Of a stretch of DNA of 33,183 nucleotides, positions 8,158 through 17,729 are shown piece after piece. Each line of letters begins with the position of its first letter. The stretch's first letter is position 1. The translations under genes were made by a program, and so were the position numbers. The stretch is from positions 1-33,183 of the forward strand of contig CALFBM010000121.1 of NCBI GenBank assembly GCA_937951645.1, in the 5' to 3' direction. The notes beneath the pieces are model-generated. The model had not been told where the DNA came from. It saw nothing but the letters and a program-made list of their open reading frames with translations, and did not search any database. The DNA is from an uncultured Rhizobiaceae group bacterium (lineage in GTDB: Bacteria > Pseudomonadota > Alphaproteobacteria > Rhizobiales > Rhizobiaceae).

Positions 8158-9363
8158 TTGGCGAATTTTGAACGTCTTATCAGAGGTGCATTAGCTTCAC
8201 AGAATGCTTCTTCTACGGAGGTAAGGCAGGTTATTTATCAATCCTCACGTAATGCTTTACAAAAGATAATTGATAATAATCGCTCACTGACTTTAGAATC
8301 AGTGATGGAACAAAAGCGTAAGCTAGAAGCTTCAATTGAAAAAATTGAAGCTGAATACAACCCACAAGCTCCCGTGTCCAGCCATGTCAAAGAACTTCAA
8401 TCTGAAGCATTAGCGCGTCCAATTGTTATAGATGAAAAGCCAGAAGAATTTATTACTCCATCTGTTGCAGCAGCACCAAAAGTTGCTGAAAATAATCCAT
8501 TACATGAAATTCAGCAAATTTTGGAAATTACTACACCTCAAGCTACGCAAGAAAAACCCGTAAGTTCTGTTGAAACAGAACAAATGCTTCAACCAGAACA
8601 AGCTGAAAACTCAGCAGTGATTGATGGTGGGGCTGATTATGAGGGAAGTTTGCAACAGCAAGACTATTATGAAACCCAAGAAAGCATACCTTTAGGGTTT
8701 TCAAAACGAAGAAAAACCCAGAAACGATTTTTCTGGACTTTATTGACTCTGCTTGTTCTTGGGCTTTTGGCCTGGGCCACCTACATTGCTGTAATGAGTG
8801 TTTTGGATGGTTCCTTAATTGGCCAAAATAATGATAATGGCCTTAAGCAAAATCCAAATGCCATTTCGCGGCAGGCTGACTCAGAAAACTATATTACGGT
8901 TATTGAAGCCGGAGATTTATCATCTCTGGTTATGTCTGGTCGTGGCAAGGCTCAAATTGTTAAGCAATTAAACTCTGATATGATCCGGGTTAATTCTGTT
9001 CGCGATGCATTAAACAGGGCAGAGCCGGCCTTGCCGATTTTGATTAAATTAAAACCGGGTGTTTTAAAGCAAATTTCCGGCAAGCGTGTAACAGTTGAAA
9101 TCTTTGCCAAAGCAGGTGGCGGTGAAACAGCCCACTTTGCTGTTGGTTGTGAGTTTGGTAACTTAACAGAATGTGGGCGCAAGCGGTTCTTGGCAGGGTC
9201 GCAACCCAATGCTTCAGTATTTGCGTTCCAGATGGATAATGTAAACAATATCAATCAGGATATGTTTCTTACACTTAGCACTGACACAACCAGTCAGGCA
9301 GCCGTTACTGGCAAAGGCGATATACTTGATATTGTCTATATTAGATTAAGCATCGATAATTAG
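8158..9363 (+). CDS. uncharacterised single-pass membrane protein, alphaproteobacterial
   Basis: A 401-residue protein with no function I can name. It starts with TTG, supported by AGGGG 7 bases upstream and by the N-terminus MANFERLIRGAL, which resembles a conserved start seen in hypothetical proteins of Rhizobiales. Layout: a helical N-terminal region (1-65, with VRQVIYQSSRNALQKII and a charged helix to 66), a low-complexity Pro/Glu/Gln-rich linker (about 67-180), a basic cluster KRRKTQKR (183-190), one membrane helix (191-216) and a C-terminal domain of about 185 residues. By the positive-inside rule the N-terminus is cytoplasmic and the C-terminal domain periplasmic. That domain has two cysteines (331 and 338) that could form a disulfide, and predicted beta strands. 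It is convergent with ppk2 (12 bases between stops). Confidence 0.8.
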   Translation: MANFERLIRGALASQNASSTEVRQVIYQSSRNALQKIIDNNRSLTLESVMEQKRKLEASIEKIEAEYNPQAPVSSHVKELQSEALARPIVIDEKPEEFITPSVAAAPKVAENNPLHEIQQILEITTPQATQEKPVSSVETEQMLQPEQAENSAVIDGGADYEGSLQQQDYYETQESIPLGFSKRRKTQKRFFWTLLTLLVLGLLAWATYIAVMSVLDGSLIGQNNDNGLKQNPNAISRQADSENYITVIEAGDLSSLVMSGRGKAQIVKQLNSDMIRVNSVRDALNRAEPALPILIKLKPGVLKQISGKRVTVEIFAKAGGGETAHFAVGCEFGNLTECGRKRFLAGSQPNASVFAFQMDNVNNINQDMFLTLSTDTTSQAAVTGKGDILDIVYIRLSIDN

Positions 9364-9375
9364 AGTTCTGAATTT

Positions 9376-10263
9376 TTATGCACCAAATTCGTTTAGAAAT
9401 TCTGGTCCAGAACCAATAATTAAAGGGTCAACCTCGCCAATTGCTTTTATATCTTTGCCCTTGTAATCAAGGCGGTTCAAAAAATATCTGATTGCATTTA
9501 ATCGTGCGCGCCGTTTATCATTTGATCTGACAATGGTCCAAGGTGCATGTTTTGTGTGAGTTTTTTCAAGCATCTTATCGCGAGCCATTGTATAATCATC
9601 CCACTTTGAAAGTGACTTGATATCAATTGGCGACAGTTTCCATGACTTTAGTGGATTTTGTCGCCTATCATGAAAGCGCGTGAGTTGCATTTCCTGGCCT
9701 ACATTCAGCCAGAACTTGAAGAAATGTATGCCGTCTTCAACAATCATATCTTCAAATTGGGGGGCTTCTTTTAAAAAATGTTTGTGTTGCTCCGGCTTGC
9801 AAAAACCCATAACCGGCTCTACTCCAGCACGATTATACCAAGAGCGATCAAACATCACCATTTCACCTGCCGTTGGTAAATGTATTGCATAACGCTGAAA
9901 ATACCATTGCCCACGCTCCGTGTCAGAAGGTTTGGCAAGAGCAACCACTTTTGCATGTCGCGGGTTTAGATATTGCCTGAATGAATTGATTGTTCCACCT
10001 TTGCCGGCAGCGTCCCGACCTTCGAACACAACAATAACCCGCTCACCGCTGGCCTGTAGCCAGGCTTGCATTTTACCAAGCTCAAGTTGAAGTGTCTGAA
10101 GTTCATCTTCATATTTCTTTTTGCTGAATTTTTTGTCATATGAATATCCACCGCTTATAAATGCATTATCTTTGATAACATCGGGAAGTGTTGCATCATC
10201 CAGATCAAACGTAACAGCCTTGCCATCGATTTTGATTGTTACTTTTGGAACGTCTTGCGTCAT
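9376..10263 (-). CDS. ppk2: polyphosphate kinase 2 (PPK2)
   Basis: A 295-residue cytoplasmic kinase that transfers phosphate between polyphosphate and nucleotides. The single PPK2 domain has Walker [10 protein letters not shown] at residues 82-90, the Walker-B/lid motif DRSWYNRAG at 139-147, HFFKFWLNV near 180-188 and [20 protein letters not shown] near 242-261. The one-domain length of about 295 suggests the class I type (nucleoside diphosphate to triphosphate direction), though class cannot be proved by eye. The N-terminal 45 residues ([16 protein letters not shown]) are a short extension common in this branch. It is transcribed away from phoR, with 80 bases between the two starts. Being beside the phosphate regulon fits a role in phosphate storage, but no Pho box was recognised in front of it. 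Confidence 0.95.
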   Translation of the reverse strand: MTQDVPKVTIKIDGKAVTFDLDDATLPDVIKDNAFISGGYSYDKKFSKKKYEDELQTLQLELGKMQAWLQASGERVIVVFEGRDAAGKGGTINSFRQYLNPRHAKVVALAKPSDTERGQWYFQRYAIHLPTAGEMVMFDRSWYNRAGVEPVMGFCKPEQHKHFLKEAPQFEDMIVEDGIHFFKFWLNVGQEMQLTRFHDRRQNPLKSWKLSPIDIKSLSKWDDYTMARDKMLEKTHTKHAPWTIVRSNDKRRARLNAIRYFLNRLDYKGKDIKAIGEVDPLIIGSGPEFLNEFGA

Positions 10264-10343
10264 ATGAATGTTACCCGTTTTATGTGATAGGTTATCTGAA
10301 ACATATTTAATACAAATTTCAAAGCAAGTAGAAACTAGGAACA

Positions 10344-11627
10344 GTGGCTGATCAAAATATTATGAATAATTCAAAACAACAAGTTCAAGTAAATCAGTGG
10401 TTCTTGGTTGCTGTTATTTCGGTGATGTTCATTGTAGCCTGTTTTATAGTGCCTCAACTTGCTTGGGTATTTTTCTCGGCCTTTCTTGTTAGCATGATCA
10501 GCCTGTACTTTTTTAAATCAGATACGGTAAAAAACCAGATTATATCTGAGCAGGAAAGCCAGCTTAATGCGGCCAAAACCGCTCTTTCAACATCTCAGCA
10601 ACCGCTTGCAGAAGCCTTACAATTTCCTGCGTATATTCTCGATGTGCAAGGAAAAATTATCTATGCCAACAAGCCAAGCAAAAATGCTTTTGGTGATGTG
10701 AATACGGGCGACAAGATTTTCATTCGTTTTAGACAACCAGAATTGCGGCAATTAATTAAGGCTGCGTTAAACTCCAAAGAATCTGTTACGGGTGAATATA
10801 ACGAACCAATGCCCGGTGATAGATGGTTTAGTTTTGAAATAGCTCCCATTCCAAATTATGGTGCTGAGAATGATAAGCCTGTTTTCTTGTTGGGATTTCA
10901 TGATCTAACAGAAGTAAAACGCAATGACCAAATGCGCTCTGATTTCATTGCCAATGCCAGCCATGAGTTGAGGACGCCACTAGCCTCGCTGTTAGGGTAT
11001 GTTGAAACGATCAAAGGTCCGGCGCGCAAGGATGACAAGGCAATTGATAGATTTACAGATGTGATGTTGGACCAGGCGCAACGCATGGCCAGACTGGTAA
11101 ATGATTTGCTCTCTTTGAGTCGTATCGAGATGCAATCTCATGTCAGGCCATCTCACACTGTAAATTTGAGTGAGATTGTAACCAGTGTTGTAAAATCACT
11201 TGGAAGTGTTGCTGATCAACTTAATGTAAAAATAGAATATAAAGCCCCCGGTGTCGTAAACATTCTTGGTGACCGCGATGAATTATTACAGGTATTTGAA
11301 AACCTCATTGAAAATGCCTGCAAATACGGCGAAGAAGGTGAAAAGGTTATCGTATCAATTGATCAAGACAATGATCAAAAACAAGTTACCGTTTCCATAC
11401 AGGATTTTGGACCGGGGATTGCGTTGGAACATCAACAAAGAATCACAGAGCGTTTTTATAGAGTGGATGTTGCTCGTAGCCGTGCAAAACAGGGTACGGG
11501 CCTTGGATTAGCCATCGTCAAGCATATCCTGAACCGTCATGCCACCAAGTTGAGTGTCGAATCAAAGCCAAATGAAGGAGCCCGTTTCTTTATAAAATTT
11601 CCTTTACATAAGGTTCCAAGTGATTAA
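10344..11627 (+). CDS. phoR: phosphate regulon sensor histidine kinase PhoR
   Basis: A 427-residue membrane histidine kinase that phosphorylates PhoB when phosphate is low and is held off by the Pst/PhoU complex. Two adjacent membrane helices (about 19-36 and 38-56), a PAS domain (about 85-190), HisKA with SHELRTPL and phospho-acceptor His207, and the ATPase domain with N box [10 protein letters not shown] (320-329), G1 DFGPGIA (354-360) and G2 GTGLGLA (384-390). The start given is GTG; AGGA ends 3 bases before it, which is tight. An in-frame ATG at 10362 is an alternative that leaves all domains intact. It heads the phoR-pstSCAB-phoU-phoB cluster; pstS follows after 179 bases and seems to have its own promoter. 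Confidence 0.94.
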   Translation: MADQNIMNNSKQQVQVNQWFLVAVISVMFIVACFIVPQLAWVFFSAFLVSMISLYFFKSDTVKNQIISEQESQLNAAKTALSTSQQPLAEALQFPAYILDVQGKIIYANKPSKNAFGDVNTGDKIFIRFRQPELRQLIKAALNSKESVTGEYNEPMPGDRWFSFEIAPIPNYGAENDKPVFLLGFHDLTEVKRNDQMRSDFIANASHELRTPLASLLGYVETIKGPARKDDKAIDRFTDVMLDQAQRMARLVNDLLSLSRIEMQSHVRPSHTVNLSEIVTSVVKSLGSVADQLNVKIEYKAPGVVNILGDRDELLQVFENLIENACKYGEEGEKVIVSIDQDNDQKQVTVSIQDFGPGIALEHQQRITERFYRVDVARSRAKQGTGLGLAIVKHILNRHATKLSVESKPNEGARFFIKFPLHKVPSD

Positions 11628-11671
11628 TTTGTTAATTAACTAATTTAGTTGTTGTTTTTCAAATAGTTAAT

Positions 11672-11689
11672 CTGTCATAAAAGTTCATT
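11672..11689 (+). promoter_or_regulatory. Pho-box-like site upstream of pstS
   Basis: CTGTCATAAAAGTTCATT resembles the PhoB-binding consensus of two CTGTCAT-type repeats 11 bases apart. The first repeat is perfect; the second is weak. A candidate -10 element, TGTAAA (11698-11703), starts 9 bases downstream, a suitable distance for a PhoB-activated promoter. Position, 118 bases before the pstS start, and the target gene both fit. PhoB, the presumed activator, is encoded 6 kb downstream. Confidence 0.55.
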
Positions 11690-11806
11690 ATGAATTTTGT
11701 AAAAAGTTGGCAGAAGAGAGCAAATGCCATCTTCTTACATTTAGTGGGTAATTCATTCTGATATTCACTAATCCATTCTTTAATTAGCTTTATGCTGGAG
11801 ATGCAA

Positions 11807-12847
11807 ATGAACATTACCAAAATTTTGAGCCTCGTTGCAGGTGCCGCTCTTTTAACTACAACAGCAATTGGGTCAGCGCACGCTCGTGATCAAATTCAGA
11901 TTGTTGGTTCATCTACTGTGTTTCCGTTCTCAACATCAGTTGCAGAGCAGTTTGGACAAAAAACGTCATTCAAGACACCTGTTGTTGAATCAACGGGTTC
12001 AGGTGGTGGCATGAAGCTGTTTTGTTCCGGTGTCGGTGAAGGTACGCCAGACATCACAAATGCTTCTCGCCGTATAAAAGAAAAGGAATTTAAACTTTGT
12101 GCAGATAATGGCGTAACACCTGTTGAGGTTAAAATTGGCTTTGATGGTATCGTTATGGCCAATTCGAAATCAGGCCCTGAGCTAAATATTACACGCGAGC
12201 AGATATTTCTGGCACTAGCCAAGAAAATCCCGGATGCAAGCGGTGAAATGGTAGCAAACCCAAACAAGACATGGGCTGATGTTGATCCATCTCTTCCGAA
12301 CATTAAAATTGAAGTTCTTGGCCCACCACCAACATCTGGTACACGCGATGCCTTTGCTGAAATCGCATTGGAAGGTGGTGCAAAGGAGGTTGAAGTACTT
12401 GCAGCACTTCGCAAGGAAGACAAGAATGCATTCAAGAAAATTGCCCACGCCATACGTGAAGATGGTGCTTATATTGAAGCTGGCGAGAATGACAATCTGA
12501 TTATCCAAAAGCTTGAAGCAAACGCAAATGCATTTGGTGTATTTGGATTTTCATTCCTTGACCAAAACGCTGACAAGGTAAAAGGCGCAATTGTCAACGG
12601 TGTTGCTCCTGAGTTTGAAAATATTGCCGCTGGAGATTATAAAATCTCTCGCTCTTTGTTCTTCTACATAAAAAAAGAACACGTAAATGTTATTCCCGGC
12701 ATCGAAGAATTTGTTGCTGAATTTACAAATGAGGATACCTGGGGTGAAGACGGTTATCTGGCTGATAAAGGCCTTATCCCGCTCCCAGACAGTGACCGTG
12801 AATCAATTGCAGCGTCTGCACAAGCGATGGTTCCAATGGCATTTTAA
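11807..12847 (+). CDS. pstS: phosphate ABC transporter substrate-binding protein PstS
   Basis: A 346-residue periplasmic phosphate-binding protein. Signal peptide: a short basic N-region (K5), hydrophobic core ILSLVAGAALLTTTAIG, and probable cleavage after Ala26 (SAHA|RDQ). The mature protein begins DQIQIVGSSTVFPFS, the phosphate-binding loop typical of PstS, followed by GSGGGMKLFCSG, DITNASRRI and PPTSGTRDAF. I chose the ATG at 11807 because GGAG ends 6 bases before it; in-frame ATGs at 11792 and 11801 lie upstream of or next to this site. It is preceded by a Pho-box-like site and followed by a strong hairpin before pstC, which would give more PstS than permease, as needed for a binding protein. 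Confidence 0.95.
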   Translation: MNITKILSLVAGAALLTTTAIGSAHARDQIQIVGSSTVFPFSTSVAEQFGQKTSFKTPVVESTGSGGGMKLFCSGVGEGTPDITNASRRIKEKEFKLCADNGVTPVEVKIGFDGIVMANSKSGPELNITREQIFLALAKKIPDASGEMVANPNKTWADVDPSLPNIKIEVLGPPPTSGTRDAFAEIALEGGAKEVEVLAALRKEDKNAFKKIAHAIREDGAYIEAGENDNLIIQKLEANANAFGVFGFSFLDQNADKVKGAIVNGVAPEFENIAAGDYKISRSLFFYIKKEHVNVIPGIEEFVAEFTNEDTWGEDGYLADKGLIPLPDSDRESIAASAQAMVPMAF

Positions 12848-12872
12848 GGTATGGATTAATCCACAGGTTTAT

Positions 12873-12902
12873 GCCGCCCGAAGGTGTTTTACTTCGGGCG
12901 GC
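12873..12902 (+). terminator. hairpin terminator/attenuator between pstS and pstC
   Basis: A perfect 11-bp stem, GCCGCCCGAAG (12873-12883) and CTTCGGGCGGC (12892-12902), with an 8-base loop, followed by TTTAGTATTTTTT. It is a strong Rho-independent-type signal 25 bases after the pstS stop. As pstC has no obvious promoter of its own, it is probably a partial terminator that lowers expression of pstCAB relative to pstS and protects the pstS mRNA 3' end. Confidence 0.85.
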
Positions 12903-12971
12903 TTTAGTATTTTTTGATAAGCGTTTGTCACCCTCAAGACTAAAAGACAGACGACAAGAGGAAGCTTTGCA

Positions 12972-14393
12972 ATGGTCTTATATATTTTAGGCATGCTGTT
13001 TGTTATTGCACTTGCTACTTTTTTTGTAGGCCGTTCCAGAGCCATAAGTATTGCTGGCAATGATATTTCCTTACTTCATTCCCGTCCGACTTACCATGGT
13101 GGCTTCCTGGCTATTTTTTCTGTTGTTCCGGCATTTGTCTTGACGCTATTTTGGTCTGCGCTTTCCGGACGTTACATTACAAATTCCATTCTGGATCGCT
13201 TTTCTCCTCAACTTGCAAATATGGACGTACCGCAACTTCAGGCTTTTCTCAGAGACGTTCGCACGCTTGCTGGTAATACTGATAATGCAGCATCAAAAGT
13301 TATCCTGAGTACAAGAGGAGATGTAAAAGAAATAGCTCAAAATGCTGCTGAATTATATGCATCACAGGTTTCTTCCAGTAATACATGGCTTATAGCATTA
13401 GCCGGCCTTTTGGTTTTGGTGGGGTTTATTTACGGGTTTTCGCAAATCAAAACAGTAAAGCGAAATCGCCATTTTGTAGAAAAATTCATAATGGTAATTT
13501 TGGTAATTTGTTCTGCAGTAGCTATTTTTACAACTATTGGAATTGTCTTTTCGCTAATCTTTGAGTCAATTCGCTTTTTTCAGAAAGTGCCTTTTTTCGA
13601 TTTTCTTTTTGGTTACCATTGGTCTCCGCAAAGTGCATTTGAAGGTGCGGGCGGTACGTCACTTTCTGATGATAATTCTCGAATTTTTGGAGCCATCCCG
13701 CTCTTCACAGGCACATTCCTGATTACCTTTATCGCAATTTCAATTGCAGCTCCCCTGGGGCTTATGTCCGCAATTTACATGTCAGATTATGCAGGGTCAA
13801 AATTCCGAGCAATTGCAAAACCTGTGATGGAAATTCTGGCTGGCATTCCAACCGTTGTTTATGGTTTCTTTGCAGCTCTCACAGTTGCGCCGGCAATTCG
13901 CGGATGGGGCGAAAGCCTTGGGCTTTCTGTATCATCAGAGTCCGCTCTTGCCGCAGGTGTTGTGATGGGTATCATGATCATCCCGTTTGTCATGTCGCTG
14001 TCAGATGATGTTATCAATTCTGTCCCGCAATCCTTGCGTGATGGTTCATATGCTATGGGGGCAACCAAATCAGAAACAATTCGCCGCGTTATACTTCCAG
14101 CAGCACTTCCAGGTATTGTCTCTGCACTTTTATTGGCAATATCAAGAGCAGTGGGTGAAACAATGATTGTTGTGATGGCTGCAGGACTGGCTGCTAATTT
14201 GACCATTAATCCGCTTGAAGCTGTGACAACCGTAACCGTTCAAATTGTGACATTGCTGGTAGGCGACCAAGAATTTGATAGCGCAAAAACGCTTGCTGCT
14301 TTTGCACTTGGTTTGGTGCTTTTTGTAATAACACTTTGTCTGAATGTAATTGCGCTTCGCGTCGTTCAAAAATACAGGGAACAATATGACTGA
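12972..14393 (+). CDS. pstC: phosphate ABC transporter permease PstC, long form
   Basis: A 473-residue inner-membrane permease, about 150 residues longer than E. coli PstC. The extra N-terminal part has membrane helices at about 2-19, 47-65, 138-155 and 172-197 and a soluble segment (66-135) between them; it matches the N-terminal PstC domain of alphaproteobacteria (I recall it as DUF3708). The core permease begins around 237 (FGAIPLFTGTFLITFIAIS), with the ABC coupling loop DGSYAMGATKSETIRRVILP near 357-376. GAGGA lies about 10 bases before the ATG. The pstA start overlaps its last codons. It moves phosphate across the membrane with PstA, powered by PstB. Confidence 0.94.
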   Translation: MVLYILGMLFVIALATFFVGRSRAISIAGNDISLLHSRPTYHGGFLAIFSVVPAFVLTLFWSALSGRYITNSILDRFSPQLANMDVPQLQAFLRDVRTLAGNTDNAASKVILSTRGDVKEIAQNAAELYASQVSSSNTWLIALAGLLVLVGFIYGFSQIKTVKRNRHFVEKFIMVILVICSAVAIFTTIGIVFSLIFESIRFFQKVPFFDFLFGYHWSPQSAFEGAGGTSLSDDNSRIFGAIPLFTGTFLITFIAISIAAPLGLMSAIYMSDYAGSKFRAIAKPVMEILAGIPTVVYGFFAALTVAPAIRGWGESLGLSVSSESALAAGVVMGIMIIPFVMSLSDDVINSVPQSLRDGSYAMGATKSETIRRVILPAALPGIVSALLLAISRAVGETMIVVMAAGLAANLTINPLEAVTTVTVQIVTLLVGDQEFDSAKTLAAFALGLVLFVITLCLNVIALRVVQKYREQYD

Positions 14394-16143
14394 TGTAACA
14401 AACACCCCTGTGCAAAGCGCTGATCTGATGCATCGAAGAGTATTGCAGAAAAGTCGCTATGCCTCAGAAAGTCGATTTAAATTCCTGGGACTTGGCGCTA
14501 TTTTTGTGTCGTTGGGTTTTCTTTTTTTATTGCTGACAACTGTTGTTGGCAGTGGCGTTCCAGCCTTTACCTACAATTATGTAAAGCTTCCTGTTGATCT
14601 AACAAAGGTAAGCCCAGAAGCACCCCAAGAAGGGAATTATTCAAAGCAGGTTAAAGCTGCAATTGCAGAAGCAATGCCTTACCTGTCTGATCGCAAAGGA
14701 AAGCGTCTCGCACGAGGACTGGTTTCCGGCGGCGCGGCAATAGATTTGCGAAATGAAGTTATTGATAATACAGACCTGGCAGGTCAAAAATCCGATATCG
14801 GCGTACCTGTTTCAGATTTTGCCGATTTATACCTAAAGGGACTAACGGCAAAGTCACTCTTGAGTTCTCCTGAAGCCGGAATAACGGTTTCTGGCGTTGA
14901 GGGCATTATTGATATCACGCTTGAATCCAATGTATTTGATGGTTTTCTTAAGCGTGTGAAAGATAATATCAGTTCACAAGCCAGCCGTTTAAATACGCGT
15001 ATGGCCAATCTTCAACTTAGTCTTGAAAACCAAAGGGAAATCGTTGCGGTTTCAGAAAACCCTCTTGCTGTTGAAAGCGCAAAGAAATTTGTTGAGGTTC
15101 TGGAAACTCAGCTGGCAGGCTTTAAATCAAAATACGACACGCTTATTGCACGCCGTGATAATTCAGCATCAAGAGAAATGCTTGATACGAGTATGCCTTC
15201 ACTTTTACTCAAAACAGGGGGTGGGGTAGTTAAGGTCATCGAAGTAGAAGGTATGTCAGCGAAAGGGGAAGTTATTATCCCTCTTTTAGAAAAAGCCAGT
15301 GTTGCGGGGCAGTGGCAGATGCAAGAAATTCTGGAAGCAGAAGAAGATCGAAAATTTTCAGATAAAGAAGTTGCTGTAATTGACAGACTTGTCGAAGAAG
15401 GCCGTATCGAAAACCGGATTAATACAATTTTCTTTACCAAAGGCGCAAGTCGTGAACCTGAATTAGCTGGTGTCTGGGGAGCCGTTGTTGGTTCGTTTTT
15501 CACAATGTTAATCACGCTTGGCCTGTCATTTCCTCTTGGAGTGGCCGCAGCAATTTATCTTGAGGAGTTTGCGCCCAAGAATAAACTGACCTCTATCATT
15601 GAAGTAAACATCAACAATTTGGCTGCAGTGCCTTCAATCGTGTTTGGCCTTCTTGGTTTGGCTGTGTTTTTAAACTTCTTTGAATTACCACGATCTGCAC
15701 CCTTGGTGGGAGGCATGGTCCTGGCGCTTATGACACTACCAACCATTATCATCGCTTCGCGTGCAGCATTAAAAGCTGTTCCTCCATCCATCCGCGAAGC
15801 AGCGCTTGGGGTTGGGGCTTCCAAAATTCAGGCTGTTTTTCATCATGTATTACCTCTTGCGATGCCAGGAATTTTAACGGGTACCATTATTGGGATGGCA
15901 CAGGCCTTGGGTGAAACAGCACCGCTTTTAATGATTGGTATGGTTGCATTTGTAGTTGATATTCCTGCAGGTATTCTTGATCCGGCAACGGTGTTGCCGG
16001 TGCAAATTTATATGTGGGCAGATTTCCCTGAACCAGGTTTCCAACAGAAAACCGCAGCAGCTATTATGGTATTGTTAGGCTTCCTGATTTTGATGAACGC
16101 AATTGCTGTTTTATTGCGTAAACGTTTTGAACGTCGCTGGTAG
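14386..16143 (+). CDS. pstA: phosphate ABC transporter permease PstA, long form
   Basis: A 585-residue permease, about twice the size of E. coli PstA. Helix 1 (about 31-55) is followed by a large periplasmic segment (56-355; I recall the N-terminal domain as DUF3333), with a probable coiled-coil stretch around 190-260, and then the normal six-helix core from about 360 to 580. The core includes [20 protein letters not shown] and the coupling loop [21 protein letters not shown] chose the ATG at 14386 because AGGGA ends 5 bases before it; a TTG codon 36 bases upstream extends the frame but has less support. The start overlaps the pstC stop by 8 bases (ATGACTGA), so translation is probably coupled. 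What the periplasmic domain does is not known to me. Confidence 0.94.
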   Translation: MTDVTNTPVQSADLMHRRVLQKSRYASESRFKFLGLGAIFVSLGFLFLLLTTVVGSGVPAFTYNYVKLPVDLTKVSPEAPQEGNYSKQVKAAIAEAMPYLSDRKGKRLARGLVSGGAAIDLRNEVIDNTDLAGQKSDIGVPVSDFADLYLKGLTAKSLLSSPEAGITVSGVEGIIDITLESNVFDGFLKRVKDNISSQASRLNTRMANLQLSLENQREIVAVSENPLAVESAKKFVEVLETQLAGFKSKYDTLIARRDNSASREMLDTSMPSLLLKTGGGVVKVIEVEGMSAKGEVIIPLLEKASVAGQWQMQEILEAEEDRKFSDKEVAVIDRLVEEGRIENRINTIFFTKGASREPELAGVWGAVVGSFFTMLITLGLSFPLGVAAAIYLEEFAPKNKLTSIIEVNINNLAAVPSIVFGLLGLAVFLNFFELPRSAPLVGGMVLALMTLPTIIIASRAALKAVPPSIREAALGVGASKIQAVFHHVLPLAMPGILTGTIIGMAQALGETAPLLMIGMVAFVVDIPAGILDPATVLPVQIYMWADFPEPGFQQKTAAAIMVLLGFLILMNAIAVLLRKRFERRW

Positions 16144-16153
16144 GAGCCTTGTT

Positions 16154-16966
16154 ATGAATATATTGAATATGAAACGACAGGAAGATGCACTAAATAAAAT
16201 GGTACAAACTGAAATTAAAATGTCTGGCAAAGATGTCTCCGTTTTTTACGGAGAAAAGCAGGCACTCTTTGATGTGAACCTGGATATTCCGGCCAAACAG
16301 GTAACAGCTCTCATTGGGCCTTCTGGTTGTGGAAAGTCCACGTTTTTGAGATGCCTTAATCGCATGAATGATACAATCGACATATGTGAGGTATCTGGCG
16401 ATATCAGGCTTGACGACCAGGATATTTACGACCGTGAAATTGATGTTGTAGAATTGCGGGCACGTGTTGGAATGGTGTTCCAAAAACCCAATCCGTTTCC
16501 AAAGTCTATCTTTGAAAATGTGGGTTACGGACCAAAAATACATGGTCTTGTGCGTAATAAAACTGATCTTGAAGAGGTTGTTGTAAGAAGTCTTCAGCGG
16601 GCAGGCTTGTACGAAGAAGTAAAGGATCGTTTACACGAAGCCGGTACGAGTCTTTCAGGTGGCCAACAACAAAGACTTTGTATTGCGCGTGCCATTGCAG
16701 TTAGCCCGGAGGTTATTTTGATGGATGAACCATGCTCGGCACTTGATCCAATCGCAACAGCCAAGGTTGAAGAGTTAATAGATGAATTGCGTGAAAATTA
16801 TACTATTGTAATCGTCACACACTCCATGCAGCAGGCAGCGCGCGTCTCGCAGCAAACAGCAATGTTTCATTTGGGAAATCTGGTTGAGGTAGATGATACG
16901 GATACAATGTTTACGAACCCGACTGATCAGAAAACACAAGACTACATTACAGGTCGTTACGGCTAA
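16154..16966 (+). CDS. pstB: phosphate ABC transporter ATP-binding protein PstB
   Basis: A 270-residue cytoplasmic ATPase that powers phosphate import and takes part in PhoR signalling. Walker [10 protein letters not shown] at residues 55-63, Q-loop [16 protein letters not shown] near 108-123, signature [16 protein letters not shown] from 167, Walker B VILMDEP at 187-193, and the H-loop VTHS. The ATG at 16154 is chosen because TAGGAG (16141-16146, overlapping the pstA stop) lies 7 bases before it; the frame is open 51 bases further upstream into pstA but without a better start. The length then matches the family (250-275). Confidence 0.96.
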   Translation: MNILNMKRQEDALNKMVQTEIKMSGKDVSVFYGEKQALFDVNLDIPAKQVTALIGPSGCGKSTFLRCLNRMNDTIDICEVSGDIRLDDQDIYDREIDVVELRARVGMVFQKPNPFPKSIFENVGYGPKIHGLVRNKTDLEEVVVRSLQRAGLYEEVKDRLHEAGTSLSGGQQQRLCIARAIAVSPEVILMDEPCSALDPIATAKVEELIDELRENYTIVIVTHSMQQAARVSQQTAMFHLGNLVEVDDTDTMFTNPTDQKTQDYITGRYG

Positions 16967-17009
16967 TTAGTTCAGTTTTCTGGACAAACAAAAGGACAGG
17001 TATAACAAA

Positions 17010-17687
17010 ATGAGCGAACATACAGTTACCGCTTTTGACGAAGACTTAAATTTCGTAATCGCCAAAATATCTGAAATGGGTGGTAATGCAGAGAGCATGG
17101 TTGCTCGTTCTGTAACAGCACTCGTTACAGCTGATAAAGGGCTTGGGCAATCAGTCGTTGCGGATGATAAAATACTTGATGCACTTCAACAGGAAGTGGA
17201 TGATCATATTGTATTGCTGATTGCCAAGCGTCAGCCCATGGCAATGGATTTGCGCGAAGTGGTTGGAGCATTGCGCATGGCAACAGATCTCGAGCGTATT
17301 GGTGATCTTGGCAAAAACATTGCAAGACGTGCTTTCCAAATTGAAGATAATCTGCCGCCAAAAAAATTGCTGCGAGGGCTTCAACATCTTACAAATGTAT
17401 CCTTGGAACAGTTAAAAGATGCACTGGACGCTTACGGGGTCAAGGATATTGTAAAAGCTCGCGAAGTTTGGGACCGCGATGATGAGATTGACAGTCTTTA
17501 TACTTCGTTGTTCCGCGAGCTTTTGACTTACATGATGGAAGATCCGCGTAACATTACCTATTGTACACATTTGCTTTTCTGCGCAAAAAACATGGAACGT
17601 ATTGGTGATCATGTTACCAATTTGGCAGAGACAATCCACTATATGGTAACGGGTTCCTACGATATCGCATCTGAAAACCAGAGCTAG
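17010..17687 (+). CDS. phoU: phosphate signalling complex protein PhoU
   Basis: A 225-residue all-helical cytoplasmic protein with two PhoU repeats. Each repeat holds the family motif: ATDLERIGDLGKNIARR near 91-107 and AKNMERIGDHVTNLAE near 192-207. The acidic D/E-R-D clusters bind metal. It links PstB to PhoR and keeps the Pho regulon off when phosphate is ample. It lies 43 bases after pstB and 42 bases before phoB in the same operon. GGACAGG is the likely ribosome binding region. Length is normal (220-240). Confidence 0.95.
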   Translation: MSEHTVTAFDEDLNFVIAKISEMGGNAESMVARSVTALVTADKGLGQSVVADDKILDALQQEVDDHIVLLIAKRQPMAMDLREVVGALRMATDLERIGDLGKNIARRAFQIEDNLPPKKLLRGLQHLTNVSLEQLKDALDAYGVKDIVKAREVWDRDDEIDSLYTSLFRELLTYMMEDPRNITYCTHLLFCAKNMERIGDHVTNLAETIHYMVTGSYDIASENQS

Positions 17688-17729
17688 AGAAATATTTGAT
17701 ATTTAATTTTTTAAAAGGAAAAAGTTTTA

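Noticed and set aside
10264-10343. Pho box in the ppk2-phoR divergent region
   Set aside because: No CTGTCAT-like pair at 11-base spacing on either strand.
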